NCBI RefSeq assembly: GCF_028292805.1
Contig: NZ_JAQGLS010000055.1
Location: 1 to 50,198, forward strand
Reading direction: 5' to 3'
Length of the DNA stretch: 50,198 nucleotides
DNA from: Ramlibacter sp.
Lineage (GTDB): Bacteria; Pseudomonadota; Gammaproteobacteria; Burkholderiales; Burkholderiaceae_C
The stretch's first letter is position 1. Each line of letters opens with the position of its first letter. A model generated the notes under the pieces. The model did not search any database. It was given only the letters and a program-made list of their open reading frames with translations, and was not told the DNA's origin. Positions 47,763-50,198 of the stretch are shown piece by piece. A program made the translations under genes and the position numbers.

Positions 47763-48779
47763 ATGCCCCAGAACGAGCAGATCCACCTGGACAACCGGCC
47801 CCAGGCCGAGGCCACGGCAAGCAACTTCAAGCTGGTCACCGGCCAGACGGCGCCGCTGCAGGAGGGGCAGGTGCTGGTGCGCCACCGGTTCCTGAGCCTG
47901 GATCCGTACATGCGCGGGCGCATGAACGACGCCAAGAGCTACACGGCGCCGCAGCCCGTGGGCCAGGTGATGCAGGGCGGCACGGCCGGCGAGGTGGTCG
48001 AGAGCCGCAACCCGAAGTTCAAGCCGGGCGACCAGGTGGTGGGCTTCGGCGGCTGGCAGGAGTACAGCGTGGTCGACGGCAACCAGCCGGGCGTGCTGCG
48101 CAAGGTCGACACCACGCACGTGCCGCTGTCGCACTATCTCGGCGCCGTCGGCATGCCGGGCGTGACCGCCTGGTACGGGTTGGAGAAAATCATCCAGCCG
48201 CAGGCCGGCCAGACCGTCGTGGTCAGCGCCGCCTCCGGCGCGGTCGGCAGCGCATTGGGCGCACTGGCCAAGGCCCGCGGCTGCCGCGCCGTCGGCATCG
48301 CCGGCGGGCCCGACAAGTGCCGCTACGTGGTCGAGGAACTGGGCTTCGATGCCTGCGTCGACTACAAGCTGCACAAGGATGCGCACTCGCTGTCCAAGGC
48401 GCTCCAGGAAGCCTGTCCCAAGGGCGTGGACGGCCACTTCGAGAACGTCGGCGGCATGGTGATGGATGCGGTGCTGTTGCGCATGAACGCCTTCGGCCGC
48501 ATCGCCTTGTGCGGAATGATCGCCGGCTACGACGGCCAGCCGATCCCGCTGACCTATCCGCAGCTGATCCTGACCAACCGGCTGCTGGTGCAGGGCTTCA
48601 TCGTCAGCGAACACATGGAGGTCTGGCCGCAAGCGCTGCAGGAACTGGGCATGCTGGTCGGCACCGGCAAGCTGCGCCCGCGCGAGTCGGTCGCGCAAGG
48701 CCTGGAATCCGCGCCGGAGGCGTTCCTCGGAATGCTCAAGGGCAAGAACTTTGGCAAGCAGCTGGTCAAGGTCGGCTGA
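47763..48779 (+). CDS. NADP-dependent MDR oxidoreductase (CurA/PTGR-like)
   Basis: 338 aa; FLSLDPYMRGRMNDAKSY, MPGVTAWYGL, VVSAASGAVGSALGALAKARGCRAVGIAGG, GVDGHFENVGG. Confidence 0.94.
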   Translation: MPQNEQIHLDNRPQAEATASNFKLVTGQTAPLQEGQVLVRHRFLSLDPYMRGRMNDAKSYTAPQPVGQVMQGGTAGEVVESRNPKFKPGDQVVGFGGWQEYSVVDGNQPGVLRKVDTTHVPLSHYLGAVGMPGVTAWYGLEKIIQPQAGQTVVVSAASGAVGSALGALAKARGCRAVGIAGGPDKCRYVVEELGFDACVDYKLHKDAHSLSKALQEACPKGVDGHFENVGGMVMDAVLLRMNAFGRIALCGMIAGYDGQPIPLTYPQLILTNRLLVQGFIVSEHMEVWPQALQELGMLVGTGKLRPRESVAQGLESAPEAFLGMLKGKNFGKQLVKVG

Positions 48780-48799
48780 TTTTTTCCGGAGCAGCCGCC

Positions 48800-50198
48800 G
48801 TGCCAGAGCTCACCCACGAAGTGTTCAACCAGCCGCAGCCGCTGGTCGACTACAACCTGCTTGAGACCAACCGCCCCCTGCGCGATGCGCTGCGGTTCAA
48901 CGCGCCGGCGCTCGACACCGGCGCGCTGTCCGGACTCGGCGCCTTGCTGGGCAGTGCGGAGATGCAGGCCCATGCCAGGCTGGCCAACGTCCACGGCCCG
49001 CAGCTCCAGACCCACGACCGCTTCGGCCGGCGCCTGGACGAGGTGGAGTTCCACCCGAGCTACCACGCGCTGATCCAGGCCGCGGTGCAGGCTGGCCTGC
49101 ACGGCACGCCCTGGGCGGCAGGCGGCCACGCGCACGTGCAGCGGGCGGCAGGCTTCATGCTGTTCACCGAGCTGGAGCCGTCCGTGCTGTGCCCGATCTC
49201 GATGACTTACGCGGTCACGCCGGCGCTGCGCGGCAACCCGGCGCTGTTCGCGGACTGGGGCCCCAAGCTCACCAGCCGCAACTACGACCCTGCCTTGAAG
49301 CCCTGGCACGCCAAGGCCGGCGTCACCATGGGCATGGGCATGACGGAAAAGCAGGGCGGCTCCGACGTGCGGGCCAACACCACCCGCGCCGAACCGGACG
49401 GCACCGATGCCTGGGGCCCGCGCTACAGCGTCACCGGCCACAAGTGGTTCTTCTCGGCGCCGATGTGCGACGCCTTCCTGGTGCTGGCCCAGACCGCCTC
49501 GGGCCTGAGCTGCCTGTTCCTGCCGCGCGTCTTGCCGGATGGCGCGCGCAATGCCATCCGCATCCAGCGCCTCAAGGACAAGCTGGGCAACAAGGCCAAT
49601 GCCAGCTCCGAAGTCGAGTTCCACCAGGCCTCGGCCTGGCTGGTGGGAGAGGAAGGCCGCGGCGTGCCGCAAATCCTCGAGATGGGGACCATGACGCGGC
49701 TGGACTGCGCGCTCGGCACCAGCGGGCTGATGCGGCAGGCGCTGGCCATTGCCTTGAACCACACGCGGCAGCGCGCCGCCTTCGGCAAGCGGCTGATCGA
49801 GCAGCCGCTGATGCGCAACGTGCTGGCCGACCTGGCGCTGGAAAGCGAAGCCGCCACTGCGCTGGCGATCCGCCTGGCGCGCGCCTTCGACCGGACCGGC
49901 GACGCCCACGAAGCCGCGATGGCGCGCTTGCTCACGCCCGTCGCCAAGTTCTGGATCTGCAAGCGCGGCAGCCACTTCGCCCAGGAGGCGATGGAATGCC
50001 TGGGCGGCAACGGCTACGTGGAGGAGGGCGGGCAGGGCATCATGGCCCGCATCTACCGCGAGATGCCGCTCAACTCGATCTGGGAAGGCGCCGGCAACAT
50101 CATGGCGCTGGACCTGCTGCGCGCCTTGCGCAAGGCCGACGCGGCGGCGGCCCTGGCCCAGGAACTGGCGCCGGCGCGCGGCGCGCACCCGGCGCTGG
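48800..50198 (+). CDS. Acyl-CoA dehydrogenase, AidB/isovaleryl-CoA DH-like (runs off right edge)
   Basis: GTG start VPELTHEVFNQPQPLVDYNLLETNRPLRDAL...MGMGMTEKQGGSDVRANTT...MTRLDCALGTSGLMRQAL...ECLGGNGYVEE; open to the window end. Confidence 0.93.
   Translation, partial: MPELTHEVFNQPQPLVDYNLLETNRPLRDALRFNAPALDTGALSGLGALLGSAEMQAHARLANVHGPQLQTHDRFGRRLDEVEFHPSYHALIQAAVQAGLHGTPWAAGGHAHVQRAAGFMLFTELEPSVLCPISMTYAVTPALRGNPALFADWGPKLTSRNYDPALKPWHAKAGVTMGMGMTEKQGGSDVRANTTRAEPDGTDAWGPRYSVTGHKWFFSAPMCDAFLVLAQTASGLSCLFLPRVLPDGARNAIRIQRLKDKLGNKANASSEVEFHQASAWLVGEEGRGVPQILEMGTMTRLDCALGTSGLMRQALAIALNHTRQRAAFGKRLIEQPLMRNVLADLALESEAATALAIRLARAFDRTGDAHEAAMARLLTPVAKFWICKRGSHFAQEAMECLGGNGYVEEGGQGIMARIYREMPLNSIWEGAGNIMALDLLRALRKADAAAALAQELAPARGAHPAL

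Overview
GC-rich 50.2 kb chromosomal window. Gene content and order suggest a betaproteobacterium (Burkholderiales, Comamonadaceae-like; inferred from gene content only). Most of it is housekeeping: dapC-dapD, DUF72, smc-zipA-ligA, a DUF454 protein, def, glnD-map, purL, a chorismate mutase, two orphan Bug-type solute-binding proteins, an MBL-fold hydrolase, a DUF1624 membrane protein, katE plus hemerythrin, a parvulin PPIase, bolA, yciB, msrB and selO. The right third is accessory: (a) a signalling module of a FeeM/LuxI-like GNAT-fold acyl-synthase candidate, interrupted at an A8 tract, translationally overlapped with a CqsS/LqsS-like multi-TM hybrid histidine kinase (REC-REC-HPt-like), followed by a REC-histidine kinase protein; (b) an acyl-CoA ligase, livHMGF and beta-oxidation cluster with a possible structured attenuator-like leader and no LivK-type gene visible. 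Other points of interest are a palindrome-rich in-frame insertion in the PurL linker, two families of dispersed palindromic repeats, several decayed genes (NlpC/P60-like lipoprotein, ABC solute-binding remnant, internally deleted acyl-CoA dehydrogenase), and two small membrane proteins whose best Shine-Dalgarno-positioned start codons are non-canonical (ATC, CTG). No tRNA, rRNA, CRISPR array or transposase was recognised. All assignments come from reading translations by eye; no database search was run.
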